This document shows positions 26,547 to 36,555 of a stretch of DNA of 39,496 nt, piece by piece (position 1 is the stretch's first letter; each line of letters starts with the position of its first letter). The position numbers were made by a program, and so were the translations under genes. This DNA is from Pseudoalteromonas sp. Z1A8 (GTDB taxonomy: Bacteria; Pseudomonadota; Gammaproteobacteria; Enterobacterales; Alteromonadaceae). The stretch covers positions 1 through 39,496 of the forward strand of contig NZ_WTLB01000040.1 of the NCBI RefSeq assembly GCF_011378855.1, in the 5' to 3' direction. The notes under the pieces are model-generated. The model worked only from the letters and a program-made list of their open reading frames with translations, ran no database searches and was not told the origin of the DNA.

Positions 26547-28602
26547 CCAATTTGATGTAGCCGCAGGTAATGTAGAACCGCTAGGCTCTAGTATTATTAA
26601 TAACGGGGTTAACTTTGCGCTTTATGCGCCAGGTGCAAGCCAAGCTTATGTATGCTTGTTTGACAAAAGTGGCCATTCAGAAATCCTAAAAATGGCGATG
26701 AATATCAACGAAGGGGGTGTTTGGAGTATTCATATTTCGCCATTAAGCGCAGGCGCACTTTATGGCTTTAGAGTTGAGGGTGAATATAACCCTAAAAATG
26801 GTCAATTATTTAACGAAAATAAGCTACTTATAGACCCGTACGCAAAAGACTTATTTGGTGAGTTTACTTGGAGCGAACGCCATTACGGGCAAATGCCAAT
26901 TGGTACGAAAAGTTGCGTAAATAATGCGATTGATATACCTAAATCAAAAGTAGCGGCTCCTACTTTGTATGCGGATAAAAAGCCAAACCACCGTTGGTCA
27001 AACACGGTTATTTACGAGTGTCATGTTAAGGGCACAACGTGTCGTCATCCTAAAATACCTAAATCTCTTCAAGGAAAGTTTTTAGGGTTAAGCCACCCAA
27101 GCTTTATTGAGCACTTACAAAGCTTTGGCGTTACAGCAGTTGAGCTTTTACCTGTTCATTCATTTATTAGTGAGCAATTTTTAACTGCAAAAGGCCTACA
27201 AAACTATTGGGGTTATAACACGCTTAACTTTTTTACCCCTCATAAAGACTATTTGGTAAACGACGATATAAACGAGTTTAAGCAAATGGTGCAAGAGCTT
27301 CATGAAGCCGACATAGAAGTTATTTTAGATGTTGTTTATAACCATACAGCAGAGGCGGGGGCAGATGGCCCTATATTATCACTAAGAGGCTTTGATAACT
27401 TAGCGTATTACCGCACAGTAGAGGGGCAGCCTGATGTATATATAAACGATACTGGCTGTGGGAATACCATAAATATTGACCACCCTAAAACACTCCAACT
27501 GGTACTCGACAGCCTTCGTTATTGGATTGAGGTAATGGGAGTTGATGGTTTTAGGTTTGATTTAGCGACCATTTTAGGGCGCTCGAAAGCAGGCTTTAGC
27601 TCTGCACATACTTTTTTACAAGTGGTAGCTCAAGACCCAGTGCTAAACAAGGTTAAGCTAATAAGCGAACCTTGGGATATAGGCCCTGGTGGCTATCAGT
27701 TGGGTGCATTTCCGCCGCCATGGCGAGAATGGAACGATCAATACCGCGATGTAATTAGGCGTTTTTGGCAAAGTGAAACAGGCATTATAGCAAGCGTTGC
27801 AAAACGTTTGCATGGATCGTTTGATATTTTTGAGCACAGCCAGCGTGGACCACTCAATAGTATTAACTTTATAACGAGTCATGATGGTTTCACGCTTGCT
27901 GATTTAGTGAGTTATGAGGAAAAACATAACGAGGCTAATGGTGAACAAAATCGAGATGGGCACAGTGCAAATCATTCGTTTAACTGCGGAGTTGAAGGCT
28001 TTACCAGTGACTCAAAAATAAACGCACTGCGCTTACAGCAGCAAAAAAACTTTTTACTTACTTTGATACTCTCAAAAGGTGTTCCCATGATTGCCGCTGG
28101 CAGCGAAATGGCGCACTCGCAAGGGGGTAATAACAATGCCTATTGCCAAAATAATCGTACGAGTTGGCTTGCCTGGAAAGATTCTCAGCTTAATCATTCG
28201 CTAACACGATTTATTGATGATGCGTTAAAAATTAGACGCGCACACAGTGCGTTTAAGCACAGTGTATTTTTAGATGATATAGACGAGCGTTTTACCGTTA
28301 AGTGGTTTACCGAACAAGGTAAAACCATGACCGACGCGAATTGGCATGAAGATACCAGGCAGTTTTTAATGTATAGCTTACTTGATAAGCAAAATAACCA
28401 TGCATTACTGATGGTCTTTAATGCCAGTAAAAAAACAGTTTTTTGCCAAATGCCGCCTTCGCCTATTAATGCACCGTGGCAAATGGTTTTATCAAGTGTA
28501 AATAATGCATCTGTGAGTAGTAATGAAGATGCGATGGTTGAAATTACAGCACAAAGCAGCTGGGTTTTTAGTGCCAATTTAGAGGATGTGAGTCATGGCT
28601 AA
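26539..28602 (+). CDS. glgX: Glycogen debranching enzyme
   Basis: A 687-residue GH13 isoamylase-type debrancher (E. coli GlgX 657) that removes short alpha-1,6 branches left by phosphorylase. An N-terminal CBM48-like domain (~10-110; GVNFALYAPGASQAYVCLF) is followed by the catalytic barrel with VVYNHTAE, nucleophile D341 in FRFDLATIL, acid E377 in ISEPWDIG, and the region-IV motif ITSHDGFTLADLVSY. The start is ATG 26539, with AAAAGG six bases upstream; ATG 26536 and TTG 26533 are less well spaced. It overlaps the glgB stop by eight bases, and its own end overlaps glgP by eight bases. Confidence 0.96.
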   Translation: MSNQFDVAAGNVEPLGSSIINNGVNFALYAPGASQAYVCLFDKSGHSEILKMAMNINEGGVWSIHISPLSAGALYGFRVEGEYNPKNGQLFNENKLLIDPYAKDLFGEFTWSERHYGQMPIGTKSCVNNAIDIPKSKVAAPTLYADKKPNHRWSNTVIYECHVKGTTCRHPKIPKSLQGKFLGLSHPSFIEHLQSFGVTAVELLPVHSFISEQFLTAKGLQNYWGYNTLNFFTPHKDYLVNDDINEFKQMVQELHEADIEVILDVVYNHTAEAGADGPILSLRGFDNLAYYRTVEGQPDVYINDTGCGNTINIDHPKTLQLVLDSLRYWIEVMGVDGFRFDLATILGRSKAGFSSAHTFLQVVAQDPVLNKVKLISEPWDIGPGGYQLGAFPPPWREWNDQYRDVIRRFWQSETGIIASVAKRLHGSFDIFEHSQRGPLNSINFITSHDGFTLADLVSYEEKHNEANGEQNRDGHSANHSFNCGVEGFTSDSKINALRLQQQKNFLLTLILSKGVPMIAAGSEMAHSQGGNNNAYCQNNRTSWLAWKDSQLNHSLTRFIDDALKIRRAHSAFKHSVFLDDIDERFTVKWFTEQGKTMTDANWHEDTRQFLMYSLLDKQNNHALLMVFNASKKTVFCQMPPSPINAPWQMVLSSVNNASVSSNEDAMVEITAQSSWVFSANLEDVSHG

Positions 28603-31132
28603 ACAAAGTGATCAAGTATGTGTAGTAAAGGGCTGGCAAGAAGGTCCTGTTATAGATGAAAGTACGCTTAAAGATGACTTAACACGGCATTTTTATTATA
28701 CCCTCGGCCGCGATAAAGTTGGCGAGTCGCAGCATTATTTATATCACGCATTAGCGCTTACTATTCGCGACAGACTTGTTGCGCGATGCAGAGAAACAAA
28801 CCAGCAAATTAAGCAAAATAAACGCCGTAAAACAGCCTATTTATCGCTTGAATTTTTAATGGGGCGTGCGCTTGGTAATGCCGTTTTAAATTTAGATTTA
28901 GACGAGCAAGTAAGCTCAGCGCTACAAGAATACTGTACAACAATAGAAACGATTGAAGATGCCGAACACGACGCAGGTTTAGGTAATGGTGGTTTAGGCC
29001 GCCTAGCTGCTTGTTTTTTAGATAGCTGTGCTAGTTTGGCATTACCGGTAATTGGTTATGGCCTTCGTTACGAATACGGCATGTTCAACCAATCAATCAA
29101 AGATGGCAATCAAATTGAACAACCAGATAATTGGCTACGCGAAGGACACCCTTGGGAGCTAAGCGCACCAGAGCACGCTAAACGTGTGAAATTTGGCGGC
29201 TACGTGCAAAGTTATACAGACAAATTTGGCCGAGAGCATCGCCAGTGGATGAGCTCACAAGATGTATTAGCAGTCCCTTACGATGTCCCTGTCCCGGGTT
29301 ATAAAAACAATATTGTAAATACGCTACGCTTGTGGAAATCAGAAGCGACGGATGAATTTAACTTAACCGAATTTAATGCCGGTAGTTACTCAGAAGCCGT
29401 TGCACAAAAAAACCTAGCTGAACAAATCACCATGGTGCTGTATCCAAACGACAGCAGCGAAAATGGTAAGGAGCTTAGGTTGCGCCAACAATACTTTTTA
29501 TCATCTGCGAGTATTCAAGATGTAGTAGATCAATGGGTTTCTCAACATGGCGAGAGTTTTAGTGACTTTGCTGATTTTCATGTTTTTCAGTTAAACGACA
29601 CGCACCCAAGTATTGCTGTTGCAGAGCTGATGCGTATTTTAATTGATGATTACGAACTTGATTGGAACGATGCTTGGCAAATTACCACTAAAACAATGGC
29701 CTACACAAACCATACGCTACTTCCTGAAGCGCTTGAAAAGTGGTCTGTTTCGTTGTTTTCAAAACTATTGCCACGTATTTTAGAAATAGTTTACGAGATA
29801 AACGCACGCTTTTTAGCACAAGTTGCACAGCAATGGCCGGGTGATGTTAATAAACAGCGTGCCTTATCTTTAATTGAAGAGGGTGACGAGCCGAAAATTC
29901 GTATGGCTTATTTAGCTATTGTAGGTAGTTACTCTGTAAATGGCGTAGCGGCACTGCATACTGAACTGTTAAAAGCGGGCTTATTTAAAGAGTTTTACGC
30001 GCTGTGGCCAGATAAATTTAATAACAAAACCAATGGTGTTACACCAAGACGCTGGCTTGCGCATTGTAATCCTATTTTAAGTGAATTAATCAGCGAAAAA
30101 ATTGGTCATGGCTGGGTTAAAGACTTTTCAGCTATTAGTGACCTACGCCGCTTTTTTGATGACAAAGCATTTCATGGGCAATGGCAAAATGCTAAACGCG
30201 AAAACAAACAGCGTTTAGTTGATTTGGTTAAGACTCGCTGCGATGTTGATTTTGACGTATCGATGATGTTTGACGTACAGGTAAAACGTATTCACGAATA
30301 TAAACGTCAGCTATTAAACATACTTCATGTGATTCATTTATACGACCGCATTCGCCGTGGTGATACTCAAGGGCTTGTTCCTCGTTGTGTTTTATTAGGT
30401 GGTAAGGCAGCGCCTGGTTATTACATGGCTAAAAAAATCATTAAGCTTATTAATAACGTGGCAGAGGTTATAAATAAAGACCCGTTAGCAGCCCCGTATT
30501 TACGCGTCGCCTTTTTACCTAATTACAACGTAACCGCTATGGAAGTGATTTGTCCTGCAACCGATTTATCAGAGCAAGTATCTACCGCAGGTAAAGAAGC
30601 ATCTGGTACTGGCAACATGAAGTTTATGATGAATGGTGCATTGACGATAGGCACGCTAGATGGTGCTAACATTGAAATTAGAGACGCTGTTGGTGCAGAT
30701 AACTTCTTTTTGTTTGGCGCACAAGCGCATCAAATTGATGATATTAAATCGCGTTACAACCCTGAGCACTTAATCGCACAAAATAGTGATTTAAATAATG
30801 TAATGCAACTACTCGAAAGCGGTCATTTTAATTTGTTTGAACCGTGCTTATTTGACGATATAACCAATGCAATTAAAAGCCCGCACGATCCATGGCTTGT
30901 AGCTCACGATTTTGAGAGTTACGTAGTTGCTCAAAAAGAAGTAGATAAAGCGTACGCAGATCAAACCTACTGGACACAAATGAGTATTTTAAATACGGCA
31001 GCCAGTGGAATGTTTTCAAGTGATAGAACCATAAGCCAATACAGTGAAGACATTTGGCATTTAGAACCCCTCAATATTAGTGAAACAGACTTAACGACAA
31101 CTAAAAGCCATGCCACTAACAGCCTAGACTAA
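28595..31132 (+). CDS. glgP: Glycogen/maltodextrin phosphorylase
   Basis: An 845-residue GT35 enzyme (E. coli GlgP 815) that releases glucose-1-phosphate from glycogen ends, using pyridoxal phosphate. The PLP lysine is K676 in [14 protein letters not shown]. Other family blocks are intact: [78 protein letters not shown] and [13 protein letters not shown]. It begins inside the glgX end (eight-base overlap). It is placed between glgX and glgC, so breakdown and synthesis genes share one operon. Confidence 0.97.
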   Translation: MAKQSDQVCVVKGWQEGPVIDESTLKDDLTRHFYYTLGRDKVGESQHYLYHALALTIRDRLVARCRETNQQIKQNKRRKTAYLSLEFLMGRALGNAVLNLDLDEQVSSALQEYCTTIETIEDAEHDAGLGNGGLGRLAACFLDSCASLALPVIGYGLRYEYGMFNQSIKDGNQIEQPDNWLREGHPWELSAPEHAKRVKFGGYVQSYTDKFGREHRQWMSSQDVLAVPYDVPVPGYKNNIVNTLRLWKSEATDEFNLTEFNAGSYSEAVAQKNLAEQITMVLYPNDSSENGKELRLRQQYFLSSASIQDVVDQWVSQHGESFSDFADFHVFQLNDTHPSIAVAELMRILIDDYELDWNDAWQITTKTMAYTNHTLLPEALEKWSVSLFSKLLPRILEIVYEINARFLAQVAQQWPGDVNKQRALSLIEEGDEPKIRMAYLAIVGSYSVNGVAALHTELLKAGLFKEFYALWPDKFNNKTNGVTPRRWLAHCNPILSELISEKIGHGWVKDFSAISDLRRFFDDKAFHGQWQNAKRENKQRLVDLVKTRCDVDFDVSMMFDVQVKRIHEYKRQLLNILHVIHLYDRIRRGDTQGLVPRCVLLGGKAAPGYYMAKKIIKLINNVAEVINKDPLAAPYLRVAFLPNYNVTAMEVICPATDLSEQVSTAGKEASGTGNMKFMMNGALTIGTLDGANIEIRDAVGADNFFLFGAQAHQIDDIKSRYNPEHLIAQNSDLNNVMQLLESGHFNLFEPCLFDDITNAIKSPHDPWLVAHDFESYVVAQKEVDKAYADQTYWTQMSILNTAASGMFSSDRTISQYSEDIWHLEPLNISETDLTTTKSHATNSLD

Positions 31133-31146
31133 ATGGAGAGAGTATT

Positions 31147-32448
31147 ATGCCTAATTATGCAAATCGCTACATAAGTAGCTTAACCCGAGAAACTTACGCG
31201 TTAATACTGGCAGGGGGTCGCGGCTCTCGTCTGCATGAGCTAACCGACTGGCGAGCAAAGCCCGCAGTTTACTTTGGTGGTAAGCATCGAATTATCGATT
31301 TTCCACTATCAAACTGTATTAACTCGGGTGTGAGACGCGTTGGTATTGCCACACAATATAAGTCGCATTCACTCATTCGCCATGTAAACCGGGCGTGGGG
31401 GCACTTTAAAAAAGAGCTGGGTGAGTCGGTTGAAATACTCCCGGCATCTCAGCGCCAAGGTGATGATTGGTACTGTGGAACCGCAGATGCTGTTTTTCAA
31501 AATATAGATATTATTCGTCATGAGCTTCCTAAATATGTAATGATTTTATCAGGAGATCATGTGTATCGCATGGACTATGGTGCTTTACTGGCTGAACACG
31601 TGCAAAAAGGCGCTGATATGACCGTATGTTGTATTGAAGTGCCCGTAGAGGAAGCCGCAGATACGTTTGGTGTAATGACCGTTGATGAGCAAAGCAGAGT
31701 GTGTCGTTTTGATGAAAAACCAGCAATGCCGAGCTCCGTACCGGGCAAGCCAGGTACCTGTTTAGCATCAATGGGGAATTACATTTTTAATACTGAATTT
31801 TTGTTTGAGCAACTTAAAAAAGATTCTGAAAATGAAGGCTCAGGCCGCGACTTTGGCCACGATATTATTCCGGCGATTATAGAAGAGCATAATGTATTTG
31901 CTTTTCCGTTTAGAGATCCAGACCAAGAAGGACAACCTTATTGGCGCGATGTAGGTACGCTAGACTCGTTTTGGGAAGCTAACATGGAGCTGGTAATGCC
32001 AGAGCCACAACTTGATTTATACGACCCAACGTGGCCAATATGGACTTATCAAGAGCAACTACCGCCCGCTAAATTTATTTTTGATGACGATGACAGACGC
32101 GGTATGGCATTAGACTCTACTGTGTCGGGTGGGTGTATTATTTCGGGCTCTGCAGTAAGAAAATCTTTATTGTTTTCTAATGTGCATGTTCGTTCATTTT
32201 GTACCATTGAGCAGTCTGTTATTTTACCTGGCGCCATTATTAATCGAGGCTGTAAAATTAAGCGTGCGATAATAGACAGAAGCTGTGAAATACCTGCAGG
32301 TCTTGAAATCGGTTTTGACAAAAAAACAGATGAAGAAAACGGCTTTAGGGTATCTAAAAAAGGCATCGTTCTTGTTACCCGTGATATGCTCACTGAGCTT
32401 GCAAAAAAGTTAGAGCGCCAGGCGCGTGAGAATAAAAAGCTAGCGTAA
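31147..32448 (+). CDS. glgC: Glucose-1-phosphate adenylyltransferase
   Basis: A 433-residue ADP-glucose pyrophosphorylase (E. coli GlgC 431), the committed and allosterically controlled step of glycogen synthesis. The nucleotidyltransferase motif is [21 protein letters not shown], followed by [19 protein letters not shown], the catalytic-site segment [11 protein letters not shown] and the substrate segment FDEKP. A C-terminal left-handed beta-helix region (~310-420) holds [17 protein letters not shown] and [26 protein letters not shown] ribosome site precedes the ATG 14 bases after glgP. A hairpin separates it from glgA. Confidence 0.97.
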   Translation: MPNYANRYISSLTRETYALILAGGRGSRLHELTDWRAKPAVYFGGKHRIIDFPLSNCINSGVRRVGIATQYKSHSLIRHVNRAWGHFKKELGESVEILPASQRQGDDWYCGTADAVFQNIDIIRHELPKYVMILSGDHVYRMDYGALLAEHVQKGADMTVCCIEVPVEEAADTFGVMTVDEQSRVCRFDEKPAMPSSVPGKPGTCLASMGNYIFNTEFLFEQLKKDSENEGSGRDFGHDIIPAIIEEHNVFAFPFRDPDQEGQPYWRDVGTLDSFWEANMELVMPEPQLDLYDPTWPIWTYQEQLPPAKFIFDDDDRRGMALDSTVSGGCIISGSAVRKSLLFSNVHVRSFCTIEQSVILPGAIINRGCKIKRAIIDRSCEIPAGLEIGFDKKTDEENGFRVSKKGIVLVTRDMLTELAKKLERQARENKKLA

Positions 32449-32476
32449 CAATAAGTTAAGTAAGCACGACAACAAA

Positions 32477-32498
32477 GCTTGCTCATTTATGAGCAAGC
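32477..32498 (+). promoter_or_regulatory. Intercistronic hairpin between glgC and glgA
   Basis: GCTTGCTCAT and ATGAGCAAGC form perfect 10-bp arms around TT. It is 28 bases after the glgC stop and 30 before the glgA start. No T tract follows, so it is more likely an mRNA stabiliser or partial attenuator than a terminator. Confidence 0.6.
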
Positions 32499-32528
32499 CC
32501 ACACAGATTTAAAGGAAGTAGTAAATTA

Positions 32529-34064
32529 ATGCATGTATTAATGGTTGCAGCAGAAAATGACGCGTTACCAGGCGCTAAAGTAGGTGGTGTTGCAGATGTA
32601 GTGCGCGATGCCCCTAAAGCACTCGTCAAAAAAGGTATAACGGTTGATGTTGTTATTCCTGACTATGGGTTTGAGCCGCTTGAGCGTATTTATATAGGTG
32701 AAGTAACCGTTGCATTTAATGCTCAACCGCATGTATTAACACTTTTCAAAATAGAGCAACCACAAAGTAATGTAAGCCAAATTGTTATTAGCCACCCGCT
32801 ATTTAGTGAATCAGGCAGTGTATATTGCAATGATGCACCGGGGAGGCCTTTTGCAACCGATGCCACAAAATTTGCTTTATTTAACGCAGCTGTTTGTGAA
32901 GCGTTATTACAAGGTGTATTAAAGCGCCCAACAGCGCTACATTTACATGATTGGCACAGCGCCTGCGTTGCCGTTTTACTTAAGTTTGAGCCTCGTTATA
33001 GCTCACTTAATACCTTACATATTGCCTACACGGTGCATAATATTGCACTGCAAGGGATAAGACCTTTTAAACACGACGACTCAAGCTTAGAGGCGTGGTT
33101 TCCGTCACTTAGTTATAATGGCCAGCAACTATGCGACCCGCGTTATCCGCATTGCTTTAACCCTATGCGCAGTGCAATTAATTTATGCGATAAAGTACAT
33201 GTTGTATCGCCAACCTACAGCCAAGAGGTACTTGAACCTAGCAATTACGAGCATGGTTTTTTTGGTGGTGAAGGGCTTGAGCTAGATCTTCAAAATGCAG
33301 CAAGCCAAGGTAAGCTTGTTGGTATTTTAAATGGCTGTGAATATCCAAGCAATGCACTTGAAGGAGCAACTCTCGCCGATTTTTATAGCCAAGCAGAGAA
33401 CACTTTATTTACTTGGATGGCAAATAACGAACAGTTACAAAGCGGCTATTATATTGCCCATCAACGACTACAACAATTTAAAGCTACGGCTAATGATGGG
33501 CCACTAGTCACAAGCGTTGGCCGACTTACAGAGCAAAAGGTTTTGTTATTGTGCCAGCAGGTTAATGAGGCTTTAGCTATTGATAAAGTGTGCCAAGTAA
33601 TTAATGAATATAACGGCAGGCTTATTATTTTAGGCTCGGGTGACAAAGAACTCGAGAGCATATTTACAAAAGCAATGGCGCGAAATTCAAATCTATTATT
33701 TTTGAAAGGTTATGGTCAAGGTGTTGGCGATTTAATGTATCAACTAGGTGACTTATTTTTAATGCCAAGCTCGTTCGAACCTTGTGGTATTAGCCAAATG
33801 CTTGCAATGCGTGCGGGGCAACCGTGTTTAGTGCATAGCGTTGGCGGATTAAAAGACACGGTAAAGCATCATGAAAATGGATTTAGTTTTAATGGCGATA
33901 CGTTGGCAACGCAAACGAGTAATTTAATTAGCTGTTTAGACGAAACTCTCTTAATTAAAAAGCAGAATCCTAAAAAGTGGCATAAAATAAAGCACAGCGC
34001 AGAGCAAATGCGTTTTTCGTGGCCACAAGTTGCAGCTGATTATATAACAACCTTATATCGGTAA
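32529..34064 (+). CDS. glgA: Glycogen synthase (divergent GT5)
   Basis: A 511-residue ADP-glucose-dependent glycosyltransferase (E. coli GlgA 477). The N-terminal KxGG motif reads AKVGGVADVV (usually KTGGLADV), and the acceptor region is LHLHDWHSACV with YTVHNIALQG. The C-terminal domain has VTSVGRLTEQK, the conserved MPSSFEPCGISQMLAMRAG block and VGGLKDTV. The region after ILNG reads CEYPSNALEG instead of the usual IDxxxWxP type, so this is a divergent branch, as I recall for other marine gammaproteobacteria. It is the last gene of the operon. An AAAGGAAG ribosome site lies somewhat far upstream. Confidence 0.9.
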   Translation: MHVLMVAAENDALPGAKVGGVADVVRDAPKALVKKGITVDVVIPDYGFEPLERIYIGEVTVAFNAQPHVLTLFKIEQPQSNVSQIVISHPLFSESGSVYCNDAPGRPFATDATKFALFNAAVCEALLQGVLKRPTALHLHDWHSACVAVLLKFEPRYSSLNTLHIAYTVHNIALQGIRPFKHDDSSLEAWFPSLSYNGQQLCDPRYPHCFNPMRSAINLCDKVHVVSPTYSQEVLEPSNYEHGFFGGEGLELDLQNAASQGKLVGILNGCEYPSNALEGATLADFYSQAENTLFTWMANNEQLQSGYYIAHQRLQQFKATANDGPLVTSVGRLTEQKVLLLCQQVNEALAIDKVCQVINEYNGRLIILGSGDKELESIFTKAMARNSNLLFLKGYGQGVGDLMYQLGDLFLMPSSFEPCGISQMLAMRAGQPCLVHSVGGLKDTVKHHENGFSFNGDTLATQTSNLISCLDETLLIKKQNPKKWHKIKHSAEQMRFSWPQVAADYITTLYR

Positions 34065-34153
34065 ATCGTTACTGCACTACAAAGTTTAGTGACAATTGTG
34101 CCTGCTTAAGGTTTAATTACTTAGTATTATATAAAAACTAAGAAGTAGGTAAT

Positions 34154-35368
34154 GTGTCTGTATTTGTTGCAAGGCAAGCAATATTCAATAGAAGTAAAAA
34201 AGTAGTAGCCTATGAGCTACTTTTTCGTGATAGCCCTAAAAATTATTTTCCTGATATTGCCGAAGGCCAAGCAACAGCAAGGCTTATTATGGAAAATCAA
34301 CTTAACTTAGGCACTCGTCATATTACATCAGGTAAAAAGGCGCTCATTAATATAGGGCCAGAATCTTTAAAACTCGATTTATGTGCTTTTTTACCATGCC
34401 AAGACGTTGTAATTGAGTTGCTCGAAACCATAGAACCCACCGACGATAACTATGAACTGTGCCGAGGTTTATTTCATAGTAACTACAAACTCGCACTCGA
34501 TGACTTTGTATATAAACCACAATGGGATCGTTTTTTAAAGCTTGTTAAACTCATTAAGTTTGATATTGCAATTACACCTCTTAGCGATATACAGCCCATA
34601 ATTAATAAGTTACAAGCGCATAAACAAATAAAAATACTAGCCGAAAAAATAGAAACCCAAGACGATTACAAGCTCGCCTTTGATATGGGGTTTGATTATT
34701 TTCAAGGCTATTTTTTTGCAAAACCTACCATGATCAAACAAAATGACATTGACTATAACTATGGTTTAGTCGTCGCTATTTACGCCGAAATAATGAAGAA
34801 CAGTCCAGATATAAAAGCTATATCTGGACTGTTTGAGCTTGATGCTGCGCTTGCATATAAATTGCTGCGTTTAATAAACAGCGGTGTGTTTCCTATACAA
34901 AGCGAAATATCATCACTCAAGCAAGCGCTTGTGTATTTAGGGCATGAACGCCTTAAAAAGTTTGTGAGCCTTATTGTTACAGCTCATACCGCAGGTAAAA
35001 AACCGGCAGAGCTAATGCAAGTGTGTGTTGTACGCGCTCGTTTTTGTGAGCTTTTGGCTAAAAAGGTTAATAAAAGCCAGTCAGGCGAAGCATTTTTAAC
35101 CGGGTTATTTTCACTGCTCGATGCAATACTTGATCAACCCATGAGCTTACTTGTTGAAAAACTCCCTTTTCCTGATGAAATAAAAACGGCATTATTAGGG
35201 GATAAAAATACACTGTATTATATTTTAAATGTTGTTAAAGCATACGAAACAGGAAGCTGGTGGGCACTTGAGCAAGCCGTACTTTTGCTAAATATAGACA
35301 GTCCTATACTACCTCCACTTTACCAGCAGTCGGTCGATTGGGCTGACAGTTATAAGAATAATATTTAA
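34154..35368 (+). CDS. EAL-HDOD signalling protein
   Basis: A 404-residue soluble protein starting with GTG (TCT GTA TTT: MSVFVARQAIF), after an AGGT ribosome site. Residues ~1-195 are a YuxH-type EAL domain in which the EALxR core is replaced by YELLFR; DDF and AEKIE segments remain, so cyclic-di-GMP hydrolysis is doubtful and binding or a protein contact is likelier. Residues ~200-390 are an HDOD domain (SGLFELDAALAYKLLRLINS, SLKQALVYLGHERLKKFVSLI). Such proteins regulate motility, stress or surface behaviour. A perfect 15-bp-arm hairpin lies in the coding DNA at the domain junction. It follows glgA by 89 bases on the same strand, but no functional tie to glycogen is shown. Confidence 0.9.
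   Translation: MSVFVARQAIFNRSKKVVAYELLFRDSPKNYFPDIAEGQATARLIMENQLNLGTRHITSGKKALINIGPESLKLDLCAFLPCQDVVIELLETIEPTDDNYELCRGLFHSNYKLALDDFVYKPQWDRFLKLVKLIKFDIAITPLSDIQPIINKLQAHKQIKILAEKIETQDDYKLAFDMGFDYFQGYFFAKPTMIKQNDIDYNYGLVVAIYAEIMKNSPDIKAISGLFELDAALAYKLLRLINSGVFPIQSEISSLKQALVYLGHERLKKFVSLIVTAHTAGKKPAELMQVCVVRARFCELLAKKVNKSQSGEAFLTGLFSLLDAILDQPMSLLVEKLPFPDEIKTALLGDKNTLYYILNVVKAYETGSWWALEQAVLLLNIDSPILPPLYQQSVDWADSYKNNI
34799..34833 (+). repeat. Perfect 15-bp-arm inverted repeat inside the EAL-HDOD gene
   Basis: AACAGTCCAGATATA (34799-34813), loop AAAGC (34814-34818), TATATCTGGACTGTT (34819-34833). All 15 pairs match. The reading frame passes through it as ...NSPDIKAISGLFE, at the linker between the EAL and HDOD domains. 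Confidence 0.85.
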
Positions 35369-35383
35369 CGGATAATAGCTTTA

Positions 35384-36469
35384 ATGCGCAATTATAATAT
35401 GGACTTTATTCGCGGCATTGCCGTGCTTGGCCTAGTTTACATGAATGCTTACGCCTTCGGCCTTTTTGAATACGGGTATACCTCTTTAACTAATCCTCCT
35501 GTTAGCGACTCAATTATTCACACCTTTAGCAGCGTGTTTGTAGATGGGCGTTTTAGAACGCTGTTTAGTTTGCTTTTTGGCGCCGGGCTTTACATTCAAT
35601 GGCAACGTTATAAGTCTGAGGTGCAATTAAAAAGTAGGCTTTATTGGTTAATACTCTTTGGCTTAGCGCATGGTTTTTTACTTTGGGCAGGTGATATTTT
35701 ATTTGTTTACGGTGTATCTGGCTGGTTTGTTATTAAATATTTAGAGAGTAATAGCAACGTACTTTTAAAAAGAGGGCTTGAATTTATTCTGTTATCGGGT
35801 GTAGCTACCGTGCTTGTTATATCTAGCGCACCCGATGAAGTAATTTACCGCGATTCAGCACAGTTTATAGATTTATATAACCCGCACTATATTGATTACT
35901 TTATTAGTAACCTCGCTATGAACATGTTAATGCTGATTATAGTGCCAATAATGACGATGTGGATGTGCGTGGGTATTATGCTCATTGGTATTTATTTATA
36001 TAAACAAGACGTTTTTAGTAAAGGCTTAACGACTCAGCAATTAATAATTTGCGTTGCAATGACCATTATTTTTTGTGGTGTTAGGCTTTATGCATCACAG
36101 CTTAGTGGCAGTTTAGGGTATGGGGTGCAAGAGTTTGTAAATATGTTTGCGGCGCTAGGTATGGCTACGCTGTATATTCATTTAATTGTTAAGTTTTGCA
36201 ATAACAGGGCACATGTCGGCACGCTTATTCAACAAGCAGGGCGCTTAGCATTTACTTTATATATTAGCCAAACACTCATGCAATTATTGTTATATAAAGT
36301 GCTATTTACGCACTGGGTACTCAGTTTTGATCGTATTGATTACTGGTTAGTAGCAACGGGTTTAGTTGTGCTGCAGCTCATATTTACCTTTATATACAGC
36401 CGCTATTTTAATCAAGGTCCGCTTGAATATGTATGGCGTAAATTAACGAAAGCAAAAATTAGTGCTTAA
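35384..36469 (+). CDS. DUF418 (YeiB-type) membrane protein
   Basis: A 361-residue inner-membrane protein with about 8-9 hydrophobic segments. The YeiB/DUF418 pattern is clear: an N-terminal MDFIRGIAVLGLVYMNAYAF, then FRTLFSLLFGAGLYI, GLAHGFLLWAGDILFVYG, and near the C-terminus the block RLAFTLYISQTLMQLLLYK with NQGPLEYVWRKL. The family is uncharacterised; transport or acyltransferase-like roles have been proposed from fold resemblance. It starts 15 bases after the EAL-HDOD stop, so it is probably cotranscribed. The ribosome site is weak. Confidence 0.9.
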   Translation: MRNYNMDFIRGIAVLGLVYMNAYAFGLFEYGYTSLTNPPVSDSIIHTFSSVFVDGRFRTLFSLLFGAGLYIQWQRYKSEVQLKSRLYWLILFGLAHGFLLWAGDILFVYGVSGWFVIKYLESNSNVLLKRGLEFILLSGVATVLVISSAPDEVIYRDSAQFIDLYNPHYIDYFISNLAMNMLMLIIVPIMTMWMCVGIMLIGIYLYKQDVFSKGLTTQQLIICVAMTIIFCGVRLYASQLSGSLGYGVQEFVNMFAALGMATLYIHLIVKFCNNRAHVGTLIQQAGRLAFTLYISQTLMQLLLYKVLFTHWVLSFDRIDYWLVATGLVVLQLIFTFIYSRYFNQGPLEYVWRKLTKAKISA

Positions 36470-36555
36470 ACGTCTATAAATAGTAAATTAGGGGCGAAAA
36501 AATAGTGTGGGTGGTTTACACTACTCGCCTTAAAAATTACTACGCTATAAGTGCC

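Noticed and set aside
28194..28577. 127-codon minus-strand ORF
   Set aside because: Antisense to the C-terminal part of glgX, with no ribosome site or recognisable domain.
32049..32486. 145-codon minus-strand ORF
   Set aside because: Antisense to glgC over nearly its whole length; a shadow of glgC codon use.
36505..36555. GTG-start extension of RluF by 17 residues
   Set aside because: Although AGGGG lies upstream, the RluF family begins at the [10 protein letters not shown] segment and the extra residues have no counterpart.
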